A stretch of 64,000 nucleotides of DNA from Rhodopseudomonas_A palustris_F (GTDB lineage Bacteria > Pseudomonadota > Alphaproteobacteria > Rhizobiales > Xanthobacteraceae). Shown one piece after another: positions 31,864-40,412 of this stretch. The stretch lies in NCBI RefSeq assembly GCF_000013745.1, contig NC_007925.1, positions 4,154,001 through 4,218,000 on the forward strand, read 5' to 3'. The stretch's first letter is position 1. Each line of letters starts with the position of its first letter. The notes below the pieces were generated by a model, which saw nothing but the letters and a program-made list of their open reading frames with translations, did not search any database and was not told the DNA's origin. The translations under genes and the position numbers were made by a program.

Positions 31864-32977
31864 CGGTCAACTCCGCATAATGCACCGCCAGGCCAACGCA
31901 GGGATCGAACGCCGCTATCAATTGTTCGATGCTGCGGCGTTCGGCGTCGGTGCGGGCCGCAGCGCCGTGCAGCGCACGGGCGAGCGGCCCTTGGGGATGA
32001 AAATTCCATTCGGTCGGCGCCAGAATTTCCAGCCTGGCGATGCGGCCATCGGCGCTAAGCGCGATCCAATGATGCAACCGGCCGCGGGCGCATTCCACCG
32101 CGGCAAAGCCGATGCCGGGCGCCAGCGGCATGGCGGCGATCAGTTCGGCGGGATCGGCGACGCCGGCGGCGAGGCCGCGGAGCAATGCGGGGGTCTGCCG
32201 CGCTTCGATCAACCGCGCCAACAGGCGCGCGGCAAGCGTGGCGTCGCGGCAGGACAATAGCGGATGCGAGCGGGTCCGCGCCAACGCGCCGGTCTCCGGC
32301 ACCCGGCCGTCGAGATGCGGACGGGCGGCAAACGCGGCGCCGCCCTGCCCCAGTCTGTCTGCGATCACCGCATCGTCGGCGGCGCTCAGTGCATCGAGCA
32401 CGAGGGCGCCGGAACTGGCATCGCCGGCGAGCAACGGCTGCAATAGCCGCGGCAGCGGCGCATCGGATGCAGCCCAGCGTTGACATTTGTCGGCGCCATC
32501 GAAGCAATGCGCGGAAAGGCCGAGCGCCACGAGGTTCTGCTCGATCGCGTCGATCGCGGCGTCACTCGCCGCGCGATCGGGCAGCGCCGCGGCGTCGAAG
32601 CTGTGTGCGGCAGCACCGAGCGCGCGCAACGCCGGTGCGGTGCCGCCGAGATCGGGTCCTGCCAGCATCGTCACCGTGCCGCGCAGCAATTCCAGCACGC
32701 GTTCGGCGGCGACCGCACTCGCGCACGCTGCCAACTGATCGGGAGCAAGTGCGGTGCCGCGCGCGGCGGCGGTCGCAGCAATCACTGCGGCGCCCTGCGC
32801 CATGGCGCAGAGCCCAAATATCCGCGGCAGCGCCTTGGCGACCTCGTCGGCGGGCCGGCCCTTGGCGTAGCGGTCGATGCCGGATGGCGGCCGCGTGGTG
32901 ATCGCAACCTCGGCGACACGGCCGGCGGCGAGCTGCAGCGTCACTTCGATGCCGTCCGCTGCCGCCGCGCCGGTCAT
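31856..32977 (-). CDS. hupK: Hydrogenase assembly protein HupK
   Basis: HupK is an accessory protein of uptake-hydrogenase maturation that looks like a degenerate large subunit. The 373-residue protein has the IDRYAKGR and LPRIFGLCAMAQ segments, comparable to the first Cys motif of HupL. Near its end it has FDPCVGLAVHYAEL, where HupL has DPCLACSTH. Only one Cys is kept in that motif, so it cannot bind a full Ni-Fe site; a scaffold role is inferred. It overlaps hupJ by ATGA and hypA by 8 bases. Confidence 0.9.
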   Translation of the reverse strand: MTGAAAADGIEVTLQLAAGRVAEVAITTRPPSGIDRYAKGRPADEVAKALPRIFGLCAMAQGAAVIAATAAARGTALAPDQLAACASAVAAERVLELLRGTVTMLAGPDLGGTAPALRALGAAAHSFDAAALPDRAASDAAIDAIEQNLVALGLSAHCFDGADKCQRWAASDAPLPRLLQPLLAGDASSGALVLDALSAADDAVIADRLGQGGAAFAARPHLDGRVPETGALARTRSHPLLSCRDATLAARLLARLIEARQTPALLRGLAAGVADPAELIAAMPLAPGIGFAAVECARGRLHHWIALSADGRIARLEILAPTEWNFHPQGPLARALHGAAARTDAERRSIEQLIAAFDPCVGLAVHYAELTDA

Positions 32978-33513
32978 GGCCGCGCCCCGCTGGACAACGC
33001 GCCGCGCAAAAAATTGCGGCGGTCGATCGCGGCAGGGGGCGGTGGCGGCGGCGCAGCTTCGGTCGCGGCGGGCGCGACGTCGAACTCCGGATCGAGCACC
33101 GCTTTGAGCGCCGCCTCGGCCGCGGCCAGCGCGCTGTCCTGATCGGCGAACTCGAACATCGGCGAGAACAGCGAGCAACTCTCGATGATGCCAAAACCAT
33201 CCAACGCGCCGACGGTGAAATCGAACGTCCCCGCCGGCAGGCTGCGCGACAGCGTCGCGCCGGGCGGGGCATCGCTGGGCGCCGTCGCGTCGAGCGGCGC
33301 CAGCACCAGATTCATGAACCACGGCGTCAACACCACGCCGAGCGCGCGGCCCTCGTGGGCGCGGAAGCCGACCGCGGCGACGTCGAGCTTGGCGTTGTGG
33401 ATCGGCAGCTCGCGCATACCGCGATCGGCGGCGCGATACAACGCCGCCAGCGCCGCGCCGATCGCCGCAGCCTTCGCAGCCTCAGCCTGCTCGCGATCGA
33501 CGTCAGTCGGCAT
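32974..33513 (-). CDS. hupJ: Hydrogenase assembly chaperone HupJ (HybE family)
   Basis: This 179-residue cytoplasmic protein is of the HybE/HupJ family, which helps small-subunit maturation. The core HNAKLDVAAVGFR, GVVLTPWFMNLVL and IESCSLFSPMFEFAD are typical. A run of prolines (near residue 157) precedes a short basic tail with RRNFLRGAL. That tail resembles a twin-arginine-like pattern but sits at the C-terminus and is not a signal peptide. It overlaps hupI by 11 bases. Confidence 0.9.
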   Translation of the reverse strand: MPTDVDREQAEAAKAAAIGAALAALYRAADRGMRELPIHNAKLDVAAVGFRAHEGRALGVVLTPWFMNLVLAPLDATAPSDAPPGATLSRSLPAGTFDFTVGALDGFGIIESCSLFSPMFEFADQDSALAAAEAALKAVLDPEFDVAPAATEAAPPPPPPAAIDRRNFLRGALSSGARP

Positions 33514-33715
33514 CGTCGAGCCTCATGAATTTGCCGGCCGGGGCGTCGCAATTCGGACAGCTCCAATCCTCCGGCAGCTGAGAGAACGGCGTGCCCGGCT
33601 CGGCACCGCGATGCGGATCGCCTTCCGCAGGGTCGTACACCGTCCAGCAGATGCCGCATTCCATCCGCGTCGCCGCGTCGGTCTCGCGTTTGCCGAAATT
33701 CTCGAAGCCGCTCAT
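33503..33715 (-). CDS. hupI: Rubredoxin-like protein HupI
   Basis: This 70-residue rubredoxin has two iron-binding pairs, CGICW and CPNC, and the usual YDPAEGDP and PFSQLPEDWSCP. A 17-residue N-terminal extension precedes the fold. In hydrogenase clusters HupI is needed for proper small-subunit iron-sulfur assembly under oxygen. It overlaps hupH by ATGA and hupJ by 11 bases. Confidence 0.95.
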   Translation of the reverse strand: MSGFENFGKRETDAATRMECGICWTVYDPAEGDPHRGAEPGTPFSQLPEDWSCPNCDAPAGKFMRLDDAD

Positions 33716-34584
33716 TCGAAATACGCCTCGATGATCTCGCCGAGCCGTTCGGCAGAGTCGGAAAAATCCTCGTCGGCGGCGCAGGCCGCTGCCGGCACGT
33801 CGCCGATCTCCAACGTGTCGAGGATCATGGTGTCCATGGCGTTGAGGAACTGCACCGACCAGACGTCGCGGGTGGCGGTGGCCAGCACCCGGCACGAGCC
33901 GTAGCCGCGCGAATGCAGCTGGATCGGGCCGTTGCCGAGCGTCGCCTGCAGATGCGCCATGTCGACGGCGTTCATCGGCAAGAGCGTGAAGTTGATGACG
34001 TGCGAGGGCATCCCTGCGCGATGCGCGGCCTTGCGCTCGCGGATCTCGGCCAATACCGGCATCACGTTCATCGCGTCGGCGGGCGCTGCGCCGAGCACGA
34101 CGTCGCTCAAAGTGAAGTCCTGCGCGGCGCGGCGCACCAATTCGGGGATCGCGCCGACCTCGACATATTCGACGCGCGGCTGCGCGGCGTCGCCCTCGAT
34201 GCGGATCAGCCACAGCCCGGCGAGCACGGATTCCTGGATCTGGGCGATGCGGCGATCCGGCAGCGCGACGATTCCGCCGACCTCGCCCTCGCCGAGTACG
34301 TCGACCAACAGGTCGCGCTCGGCCTCCGACAACTCATCGAGCGCAAAGATCTGCGTCGGTGCCTCGGCGCGTTGCGCGGCCAAAGCCGCGGCGAGCCGCG
34401 GCAATAGCGCCAACAGAAGCGGACATTGTCGCGTCAATTCGGCGCCGCTTTGGGTCGACAGCGCCGCCACCGCGCCGGCGCGGGTCAAGCCGCGCCGGGC
34501 GCTGCCGCCTTCGTCGTGGCCGACCGGCACGAGCGTCATCGCGACGTCGTCGCTGTCATCCGCGCTGCAATATCCCACCCTCAT
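33712..34584 (-). CDS. hupH: Hydrogenase expression/formation protein HupH
   Basis: This 290-residue accessory protein is of the HupH/HyaF family. Characteristic parts are LGEGEVGGIV, IQESVLAGLW, the PSHVINFTLLPM-type segment, and the C-terminal QLHSRGYGSCRVLATATRDVWSVQFLN with the repeated family core SRGYGSC. It acts in small-subunit maturation in the cytoplasm. Its ATG overlaps the hupG stop (ATGA). Confidence 0.92.
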   Translation of the reverse strand: MRVGYCSADDSDDVAMTLVPVGHDEGGSARRGLTRAGAVAALSTQSGAELTRQCPLLLALLPRLAAALAAQRAEAPTQIFALDELSEAERDLLVDVLGEGEVGGIVALPDRRIAQIQESVLAGLWLIRIEGDAAQPRVEYVEVGAIPELVRRAAQDFTLSDVVLGAAPADAMNVMPVLAEIRERKAAHRAGMPSHVINFTLLPMNAVDMAHLQATLGNGPIQLHSRGYGSCRVLATATRDVWSVQFLNAMDTMILDTLEIGDVPAAACAADEDFSDSAERLGEIIEAYFE

Positions 34585-34982
34585 GACGTCGCTCCCTGCT
34601 GCGCGGAATGACCGTCGGCCTTGAGCATGGCTTCGATGCGCGCGATATAGACCAACCAGTCCTGGATCTTGGCGATCACGCCGAGCGTGCGCTCGGCACG
34701 CAGCAGCGCCAGGCTCGGCGCCGCGCGAACGCCGAAGCGCTGCATCAGCGCCGCCTCGGCGGATGCCGCGACCACCGCGGGCGTCAGCCGGCCGGCAAAA
34801 GCTTTGCTCAGTTGCGGCAGCACCACCGCGATGTCGCTGACTTCAGGACGCGAAGGATCGCCGCGAAAGAACAGCAACAAGATTGCATCGGGAGCGGAGG
34901 CGAACAGATCGTCGAGCGTCGCGGCGTCGACCGTCGGCACGCCGTCCAGGCGCACGTCTTCTGCAGCGAGCGATGTGCTCAT
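34581..34982 (-). CDS. hupG: Hydrogenase accessory protein HupG (HyaE family)
   Basis: This 133-residue thioredoxin-fold protein lacks a CxxC motif, as HyaE/HupG chaperones do. They bind the twin-arginine signal of the small-subunit precursor. FFRGDPSRPEVSDIAVVLPQL and RFGVRAAPSLALLR (in shorter pieces DIAVVLPQL and VRAAPSLALLR) match the family. It is preceded by a run of ten G residues (plus-strand C at 34985-34994) only two bases from the ATG, which doubles as its ribosome binding site. It opens a second block of the island, with a sigma-54 promoter match upstream. Confidence 0.9.
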   Translation of the reverse strand: MSTSLAAEDVRLDGVPTVDAATLDDLFASAPDAILLLFFRGDPSRPEVSDIAVVLPQLSKAFAGRLTPAVVAASAEAALMQRFGVRAAPSLALLRAERTLGVIAKIQDWLVYIARIEAMLKADGHSAQQGATS

Positions 34983-34984
34983 CT

Positions 34985-34994
34985 CCCCCCCCCC
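34985..34994 (-). repeat. G10 homopolymer at the hupG ribosome binding site
   Basis: Ten consecutive C on the plus strand (G on the coding strand) are followed by AG and the hupG ATG. A tract of this length at this position is open to slipped-strand length change and would alter ribosome binding. Confidence 0.7.
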
Positions 34995-35177
34995 ACCCTG
35001 TTGTGTTCGTAGCTCGCCATTCGTCGGACAAGCTTGATCGGTTCAGCAAGCTACGTGCCAACCGCTCGGCATCCGCCGATGGAAGGAACGTGGCCGATAT
35101 CGGACACGTTCTGACCATTCCGCGCCAGACCCGCGCCGTGAATGGAAACATGATTTTGCGGCACTGGATAGTTAAAT

Positions 35178-35193
35178 TGCAGGGCTCGCGCCA
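35178..35193 (-). promoter_or_regulatory. Candidate sigma-54 promoter upstream of hupG
   Basis: On the minus strand the sequence is TGGCGCGAGCCCTGCA. It matches the -24/-12 consensus TGGCACG-N4-TTGCW, with the invariant GG and GC exactly 10 bases apart. It lies in a 243-base non-coding gap between hupF and hupG, about 195 bases before the hupG start. Confidence 0.55.
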
Positions 35194-35225
35194 CGACAAA
35201 AGTCGCATGGGCCGCTGTGGCGGCT

Positions 35226-35540
35226 TCAACCGTGCGGCGGGACGACGTCGTTGCGCAGGAACGCGGGCAATTGCGGTTCGCGGTCGATCAGGTCGGCGAA
35301 CAGATGCTCGAAATCGCGGCCCTGCATCGCCGCGGCGAGGCCGTCCAACGCGTCGTCGATCAGCCGGGCCTCGTCGGGCTCGAGCAGTCGCATGGCGTTG
35401 TCGATGAACACCAGCACCCGGTCGCCTACCGCGACCTCGCCGATCAGCAGCGTCGAGACCCGGCGCTGCTCGCCGCGCCGCTCGCACAGCGCGGTGCCGT
35501 TGTCGCTGGTCACCACCGTCATCGGCACGCCTACGCACAT
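35226..35540 (-). CDS. hupF: Hydrogenase chaperone HupF (HypC family)
   Basis: This 104-residue protein has the HypC-type start MCVGVP with Cys2, an OB-fold body, VGDRVLVFIDNAMRLL, and a longer C-terminal helix than HypC. HupF is reported in other rhizobia to protect the hydrogenase large subunit during maturation, especially with oxygen present. It follows hupD by 22 bases and is separated from hupG by the promoter-bearing gap. Confidence 0.93.
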   Translation of the reverse strand: MCVGVPMTVVTSDNGTALCERRGEQRRVSTLLIGEVAVGDRVLVFIDNAMRLLEPDEARLIDDALDGLAAAMQGRDFEHLFADLIDREPQLPAFLRNDVVPPHG

Positions 35541-35562
35541 CTGGCTTAGCTCCCGGGCTCAA

Positions 35563-36192
35563 TCACGCGTCACGCGCGGCGAGCAGCGCCCGCGCGGTCG
35601 GGCAGCGCTCGTAATTTTCGAAATCGATCGCGCCCTCGAGCAACCGGTCGCCGGGCGCGAGCGGCGTTTGGCGCGGCGATACGTGAACGCCCCAGTCGGC
35701 CAGCGCCGCCACCGCGGCGTCGACCGCAGCATCGATCTGGCCGCGCACCGGCGCGGTCAAGGGGCCGCCCCAATTCTCCAGATCCTGCGGCTGGCAGCCG
35801 ATCAAGAGCATCTCGGCCGGCACATGGCCGAGCAGATCGGCGGCGCTCAGCACCTCCTGAAAGCCGGTCTGGTGCAGGCTCATCTTCTTGATGCCGGTGA
35901 ATTTCGGCACCTCGTCGTCGCGCACCAGTTTCAACGTACCGGGCTCCATTCCGTAATCGACCGCGTCGAACACGATCAGCCGGTCGGCCTCGTTGACGTA
36001 TTGCACGAGGTAGAGCCCTTGGGTGCCACCGTCCATCACCGTGACGCTCTCGGGGCAGACGTGGCGCTGGTGGAATTCCTCCACCGCGCGCACGCCAAAC
36101 CCCTCGTCGGCCCACAGGATGTTGCCGATGCCGAGCACCAGCGCGCGGAGCGGTCGCGTCCCGTTGCTATCGTTGCTGATCATCGCACTCAT
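35563..36192 (-). CDS. hupD: Hydrogenase maturation endopeptidase HupD
   Basis: HupD is a nickel-dependent protease that clips the C-terminal tail of HupL after metal insertion. The 209-residue protein has LVLGIGNILWADEGFGVRAVE with the metal-binding acidic residue, DGGTQGLYL, FDAVDYG, and a His in MSLHQTGFQEVL. The ATG at 36192 overlaps the hupC stop as ATGA; the Met at 36183 is an alternative. The C-terminal part after about residue 165 is longer than in E. coli HyaD. Confidence 0.94.
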   Translation of the reverse strand: MSAMISNDSNGTRPLRALVLGIGNILWADEGFGVRAVEEFHQRHVCPESVTVMDGGTQGLYLVQYVNEADRLIVFDAVDYGMEPGTLKLVRDDEVPKFTGIKKMSLHQTGFQEVLSAADLLGHVPAEMLLIGCQPQDLENWGGPLTAPVRGQIDAAVDAAVAALADWGVHVSPRQTPLAPGDRLLEGAIDFENYERCPTARALLAARDA

Positions 36193-36923
36193 CGCGGAAA
36201 GTCGTCGATGTCGTCGCGGAACAGCCGCTCGCCGGAGATCATCGACGAGATCATGCTCTGGCGGCTGAGGATATCCTCGCGCACCGCGGCGTAGATATGC
36301 ACGACGACGAACACCACGATCGCCCACATCCCGAGGTGATGCCAGGTGTGCAGATCCTGGCTGTTCGGGAAGATCGCGAACATGAAGCCGAACAGCTTGT
36401 ATTGCCAGCTGTCGATGCCCTGGCCTTCGGAATACAGCGCCATGCCGCTCGCCATCATGAACAGCAGGAACACCATGAAGGAGAACATCGCCACATGCGC
36501 CAAGGGGTTGTGGCCGATATACTTCTTCGGGTCCTTGACCATGAAGAAGTACCATTTCAACTCATAGAAGATGCCCCACCACCAGGTGCGGTTGTGCAGC
36601 GGCAGATAGAAGATCTGCCGCGAATTGCGGTTGCCGACGAATGCCCAATATAGCCGCAGCAGGAAGAACACGATCAGCGACTGCCCGGCGGCGAAATGCA
36701 CGAAGCGGATATAGCCCATCTGGAAGCTCGCCGAGGCCTCGCCGGACACCGACGGCAGCGGCGAGCCGATCAGATAGCCGGTGATGCACAAGGTCACGAT
36801 CAACAGCGCGTTGACCCAGTGCCAGAGCCGGACCGGCGCTTCGTAGACATAGACGGTCTGCAACGACTTGGCGCGTTCGCCGCGGGCGTCGAGGGCGCCA
36901 TGAACCCGCTCGATCTGCGTCAT
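36189..36923 (-). CDS. hupC: Hydrogenase cytochrome b subunit HupC
   Basis: This inner-membrane di-heme cytochrome b takes electrons from HupSL into the quinone pool. The 244-residue protein has four hydrophobic segments and His residues suited to heme binding in VRLWHWVNALLI, FVHFAAGQSL and LHTWHHLGMWAIVVFVVVHIY (seen in pieces). HNPLAHVAMFSFM is typical of HupC/HyaC. It begins about 190 bases after hupL, in a gap with a hairpin-forming repeat. Confidence 0.94.
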   Translation of the reverse strand: MTQIERVHGALDARGERAKSLQTVYVYEAPVRLWHWVNALLIVTLCITGYLIGSPLPSVSGEASASFQMGYIRFVHFAAGQSLIVFFLLRLYWAFVGNRNSRQIFYLPLHNRTWWWGIFYELKWYFFMVKDPKKYIGHNPLAHVAMFSFMVFLLFMMASGMALYSEGQGIDSWQYKLFGFMFAIFPNSQDLHTWHHLGMWAIVVFVVVHIYAAVREDILSRQSMISSMISGERLFRDDIDDFPR

Positions 36924-37027
36924 CGTTATCTCCTTGAAGCCGCCGCGTCAGCCTTGGGCTTAGCGGCTCGATGAAACGTCTGCTGCTGCGTGGTGTCGAT
37001 GTTGATCGAAGTGGAGCGGCGAACTTC

Positions 37028-37051
37028 CCTCTCCCCGCAGGCGGGGAGAGG
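37028..37051. repeat. Hairpin repeat between hupL and hupC
   Basis: CCTCTCCCCGC and GCGGGGAGAGG are perfect inverted arms with a 2-base loop. It lies in the hupL-hupC spacer and could stabilise or partly end the hupSL message, lowering expression of later genes. Confidence 0.6.
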
Positions 37052-37115
37052 TGAAGGCCGTGCTCGTGACGAGCACTCAGGTGCAACTTGCCGCATCGAT
37101 TCCTCCCATGCGCGA

Positions 37116-38909
37116 TCAGCGCACCGTCACCCGGCTCATTTCCTGGCCGTCCTCGCTCAAGACATGAGTTGAGCAGGCCAGACACGGGTCGAACGAATGC
37201 AGCGTGCGCAGGATCTCCAAAGGCTGGTTCGGATCGGCCATCGGGGTTTCGAGCAAGCTCGCCTCGAAGGCGCCGATGCCGCCCTTGGGATCGCGCGGAC
37301 TGCCGTTCCAGGTGGTCGGCACCACCGCCTGGTAGTTGTCGATCTTGCCATCCTTGATCTTGATCCAGTGGCCGAGCGCGCCGCGCGGCGCCTCGGTGAA
37401 GCCGACGCCCTTGACCTCCTTCGGCCAGGTCTCCGGGCTCCACTTCTCGACATTGGCGGTGGCGCTGTCGCCGGCCTTCAGCGACGCCATCAGCTTGTTC
37501 TGGAAGTAGCGCAGCTGATGCGCCGCCCATTGCGCCTCCAGCGCGCGCGCCGCGGTGCGGCCGAGCGTGGAGAACAGCGCGGTCACCGGCAGGCCGAGGT
37601 CCTTGAGGAGCTTTTCGGTCGGCTCCTTGAACTCCGGCTTGTTCTGCGCGTAGCCGACGATGTAGCGCGCCAACGGCCCGACCTCGACCGCGTTGCCTTT
37701 CCAGCGCGGCGACTTGATCCAGGAATACTTCGCCTCCTCGTCGACCGCCTCGATCCGGGTCTTGGTGCCCTTCGACTTCGGCCCCAGCTCATAATGCGGA
37801 ACGGTGACACCGTCCCACGGATGCAGGCCCTTGGTCTCGTCGGGATATTTGTACCAAGAGTGGGTGACGAACTCCTGCACCTGCGAGGGGTCGGCGAGAT
37901 CGACCGGTAGCACCTCGTTGAGATTGCCGTTGAGGATCACGCCGCGCGGCATTTTCAGCGACGCCGCCGAATAGTCGTTGGCGTATTCCGGAATGTCGCC
38001 GTAGCTCATCACCGATGTCGACGACAGCCCGCCGCCGAAGGTCCAATCCTTGTAGAACGAGGCGATCGCCTGCAAGTCCGGCAGATAGACCTGCTCGGTG
38101 AAGGTCACCATCTGGTCGATGATCGACGACACCAGGTTGAGCCGCTCCATGTTGACGGCACCGACCGCGCCCACGCCGTCGACATTGATCGCGCAGGGCA
38201 CGCCGCCGACCAGCCAGTTCGGATGCGGGTTCTTGCCGCCATAGACGGTGTGGATCTTCACCATGTCCTTCTGGAAGTCGAGCGCCTCCAGATAATGCGC
38301 CACCGCCATCAGATTGGCTTCCGGCGGCAACTTGTAGGCCGGATGGCCCCAATAGCCGTTCTTGAACGGCCCGAGCTGCCCCGACTCGACGAACTTCTTC
38401 AGCCGGGTCTGCAGATCCTTGAAGTAGCCCGGACTCGACAGCGGCCAGTTCGAAATGCTCTGCGCCAGCGTCGAGGTCGCCTTCGGATCGGCGGACAGTG
38501 CCGAGACGATGTCGACCCAGTCCAGCGCGTGCAGATGATAGAAATGCACGATGTGGTCGTGCACCTGCAGCGTCAGCTGCATGATGTTGCGGATGGTGTT
38601 GGCGTTTTCCGGGATCTTGATGTCGAGCGCGTTTTCCACCGCGCGCACCGAGGTCAAGGCGTGGGTGCCGGTGCAGACGCCGCAGATCCGTTCGGTGAAG
38701 GCCCAGGCGTCGCGCGGATCGCGGCCGCGCAAAATCACTTCGATGCCGCGCCACATCGTGCCGGTCGACACCGCGTTGCGGATCACGTTGTTGGCGTCGA
38801 CATTGACCTCGACGCGCAAATGTCCCTCGATCCGGGTCACCGGATCGACGACGACGCGGCGGCCGGCATTGTCGAGTTTGAAGCCATTCGGCGTGGTGAT
38901 GTTGGTCAT
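37116..38909 (-). CDS. hupL: Uptake [NiFe]-hydrogenase large subunit HupL
   Basis: HupL holds the Ni-Fe site that oxidises H2. The 597-residue protein has the N-terminal RIEGHLRVEV and RICGVCTGTHAL (first CxxC), and near the end DPCLACSTH (second CxxC). The 15-residue tail after this His is the part removed by HupD. The protein has no export signal of its own and is carried to the periplasmic side with HupS. It follows hupS by 17 bases. Confidence 0.98.
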   Translation of the reverse strand: MTNITTPNGFKLDNAGRRVVVDPVTRIEGHLRVEVNVDANNVIRNAVSTGTMWRGIEVILRGRDPRDAWAFTERICGVCTGTHALTSVRAVENALDIKIPENANTIRNIMQLTLQVHDHIVHFYHLHALDWVDIVSALSADPKATSTLAQSISNWPLSSPGYFKDLQTRLKKFVESGQLGPFKNGYWGHPAYKLPPEANLMAVAHYLEALDFQKDMVKIHTVYGGKNPHPNWLVGGVPCAINVDGVGAVGAVNMERLNLVSSIIDQMVTFTEQVYLPDLQAIASFYKDWTFGGGLSSTSVMSYGDIPEYANDYSAASLKMPRGVILNGNLNEVLPVDLADPSQVQEFVTHSWYKYPDETKGLHPWDGVTVPHYELGPKSKGTKTRIEAVDEEAKYSWIKSPRWKGNAVEVGPLARYIVGYAQNKPEFKEPTEKLLKDLGLPVTALFSTLGRTAARALEAQWAAHQLRYFQNKLMASLKAGDSATANVEKWSPETWPKEVKGVGFTEAPRGALGHWIKIKDGKIDNYQAVVPTTWNGSPRDPKGGIGAFEASLLETPMADPNQPLEILRTLHSFDPCLACSTHVLSEDGQEMSRVTVR

Positions 38910-38926
38910 GTTCTGCGCTTCCCCGC

Positions 38927-40051
38927 TCAGCCGGCCGATGTGTCGTTGGGTTTATTGCCGTTGCCGTTGCCGCCGTTCTCCTTGCGACGTTTCGCCATGC
39001 TGCGCACCGTGGTGACCGCGGCGTGCGCGGCGATCGCGGTGCCGACCACGCCGGCTACGGTGGCGCCGATCTTGTCGGCGTTGGCCTCGACGCCGAACTG
39101 CTTGATGGTGGTCAGCCGGTCGTAGAACGAGCCGTTGTCCCAGAAATTATCTTCGGTGCAGCCGATGCAGCCGTGGCCGGATTGGATCGGGAACGAGACG
39201 CCGCCGTTCCAGCGCACCGTCGAACAGGCGCTGTAGGTGGTCGGGCCCTTGCAGCCCATCTTGTACAGGCAGTAGCCTTTTCGCGCGGCGTCGTCGTCCC
39301 ACTCTTCGACGAACTGGCCGGCGTCGAAATGCGGCCGGCGATAGCATTTGTCGTGGATGCGCTGCGAGTAGAACATTTTCGGCCGGCCCTGGCGGTCGAG
39401 CTCGGGCAGCCGGCCGAAAGTGGTGATGTAGGTGACGACGCCGGTCATCACCTCGGCGATCGGCGGACAGCCCGGCACCTTGATGATCGGCTTGTTGCGG
39501 ATCACCTTGTCGATCGGGGTGGCCTGGGTCGGATTGGGCTTCGCCGCCTGCACGCAGCCCCAGGAGGCGCAGGCGCCCCAGGCGATCACCGCCATGGAAT
39601 CTTCGGCCATCTCCTTCAGCTTCTCGACGAACGGGCGGCCGCCGTCGATGCAGAACATGCCGTCTTCGTTGAGCGGCGGATTGCCTTCCACCGCGAGGAT
39701 GTACTGGCCTTTGTATTTCTCGCGGGTCTCCTGCAGGATCGCTTCGGCCTGATGGCCGGCCGCCGCCATGATGGTGTCGTCGTAATCCAGCGAGATCATC
39801 GACAGCACGGCGTCTTTGACCAAAGGATGCGCCGAGCGGATGAAGCTTTCCGAGCAGCAGGTGCATTCCAGCCCGTGCATCCAGATCACCGGCACCCGCG
39901 GCTTGGTCTCCAGCGCCTGCGCGATCTCGGTGGCGCCGATCGGGCCGAGCCCGAGGCTGGTCGCGGTCAGGCTGCAGAATTTGACGAAGCTGCGCCGGGT
40001 GATGCCTTGGCGGCGGATCACCTCATAGAATGTTTCTGTCCCTGCGCCCAT
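38927..40051 (-). CDS. hupS: Uptake [NiFe]-hydrogenase small subunit HupS
   Basis: HupS carries three Fe-S clusters from the active site to HupC. The 374-residue precursor has a twin-arginine signal (ITRRSFVKFC, residues about 17-26) and LECTCCSESF for the proximal cluster. It also has GACASWGC, KVPGCPP, and a set of distal/medial ligands in DKCYRR, CLYKMGCKGP and GHGCIGC. A C-terminal hydrophobic helix anchors it to the membrane. The ATG at 40051 is 64 bases after a sigma-54 promoter match. Confidence 0.97.
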   Translation of the reverse strand: MGAGTETFYEVIRRQGITRRSFVKFCSLTATSLGLGPIGATEIAQALETKPRVPVIWMHGLECTCCSESFIRSAHPLVKDAVLSMISLDYDDTIMAAAGHQAEAILQETREKYKGQYILAVEGNPPLNEDGMFCIDGGRPFVEKLKEMAEDSMAVIAWGACASWGCVQAAKPNPTQATPIDKVIRNKPIIKVPGCPPIAEVMTGVVTYITTFGRLPELDRQGRPKMFYSQRIHDKCYRRPHFDAGQFVEEWDDDAARKGYCLYKMGCKGPTTYSACSTVRWNGGVSFPIQSGHGCIGCTEDNFWDNGSFYDRLTTIKQFGVEANADKIGATVAGVVGTAIAAHAAVTTVRSMAKRRKENGGNGNGNKPNDTSAG

Positions 40052-40114
40052 GGCGACTCCTCGGCGTTCCTTGATCCGCGATACGTCCGTGCGCAGCGCG
40101 TTTGCCGCTAGAAT

Positions 40115-40130
40115 GGCAAGATCCAGGCCA
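40115..40130 (-). promoter_or_regulatory. Candidate sigma-54 promoter of hupSL
   Basis: On the minus strand the sequence is TGGCCTGGATCTTGCC. It carries TGGC and TTGC with GG and GC 10 bases apart, a strong match to the -24/-12 consensus. It lies 64 bases upstream of the hupS start. HupR in the same cluster is a sigma-54 activator, so this is the likely main hydrogenase promoter. Confidence 0.7.
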
Positions 40131-40219
40131 ACCGCGTCGGGATGCCGCACGCGCGCGCAAGTCGTTGAAAACGGTGAAGGTTTTTAGAAACATCCTAAAT
40201 CGGCCGACGACGGCCCGAT

Positions 40220-40233
40220 GTCACGGTGGTGAC
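40220..40233. promoter_or_regulatory. Inverted repeat at enhancer distance upstream of hupS promoter
   Basis: GTCAC-GGTG-GTGAC is a perfect 5-base inverted repeat about 90 bases upstream of the -24 element. This is a usual distance for an upstream activator site of an NtrC-type protein, so it is a candidate HupR site; the sequence has not been matched to a proven HupR site. Confidence 0.4.
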
Positions 40234-40412
40234 AAGTGCGTTACGCTGCTGATAACCGCGTGACCGCATCCCGACAATGGCTTGACCCAGCCATTGATCC
40301 TCACCAGGGAGAGCTTCCAGATTGGCCCCGCCTCGCTGGCGGATCGCATTGCGCGTTGCAGCATGATGGCGCTCTCGGCCGACGTGGCGTCAAGGCGTCG
40401 ATTCCGGCGGTG

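Noticed and set aside
33010..33040. Twin-arginine signal in HupJ (RRNFLRG)
   Set aside because: It lies at the C-terminus after a Pro run, without a following hydrophobic stretch, so it cannot be an export signal.
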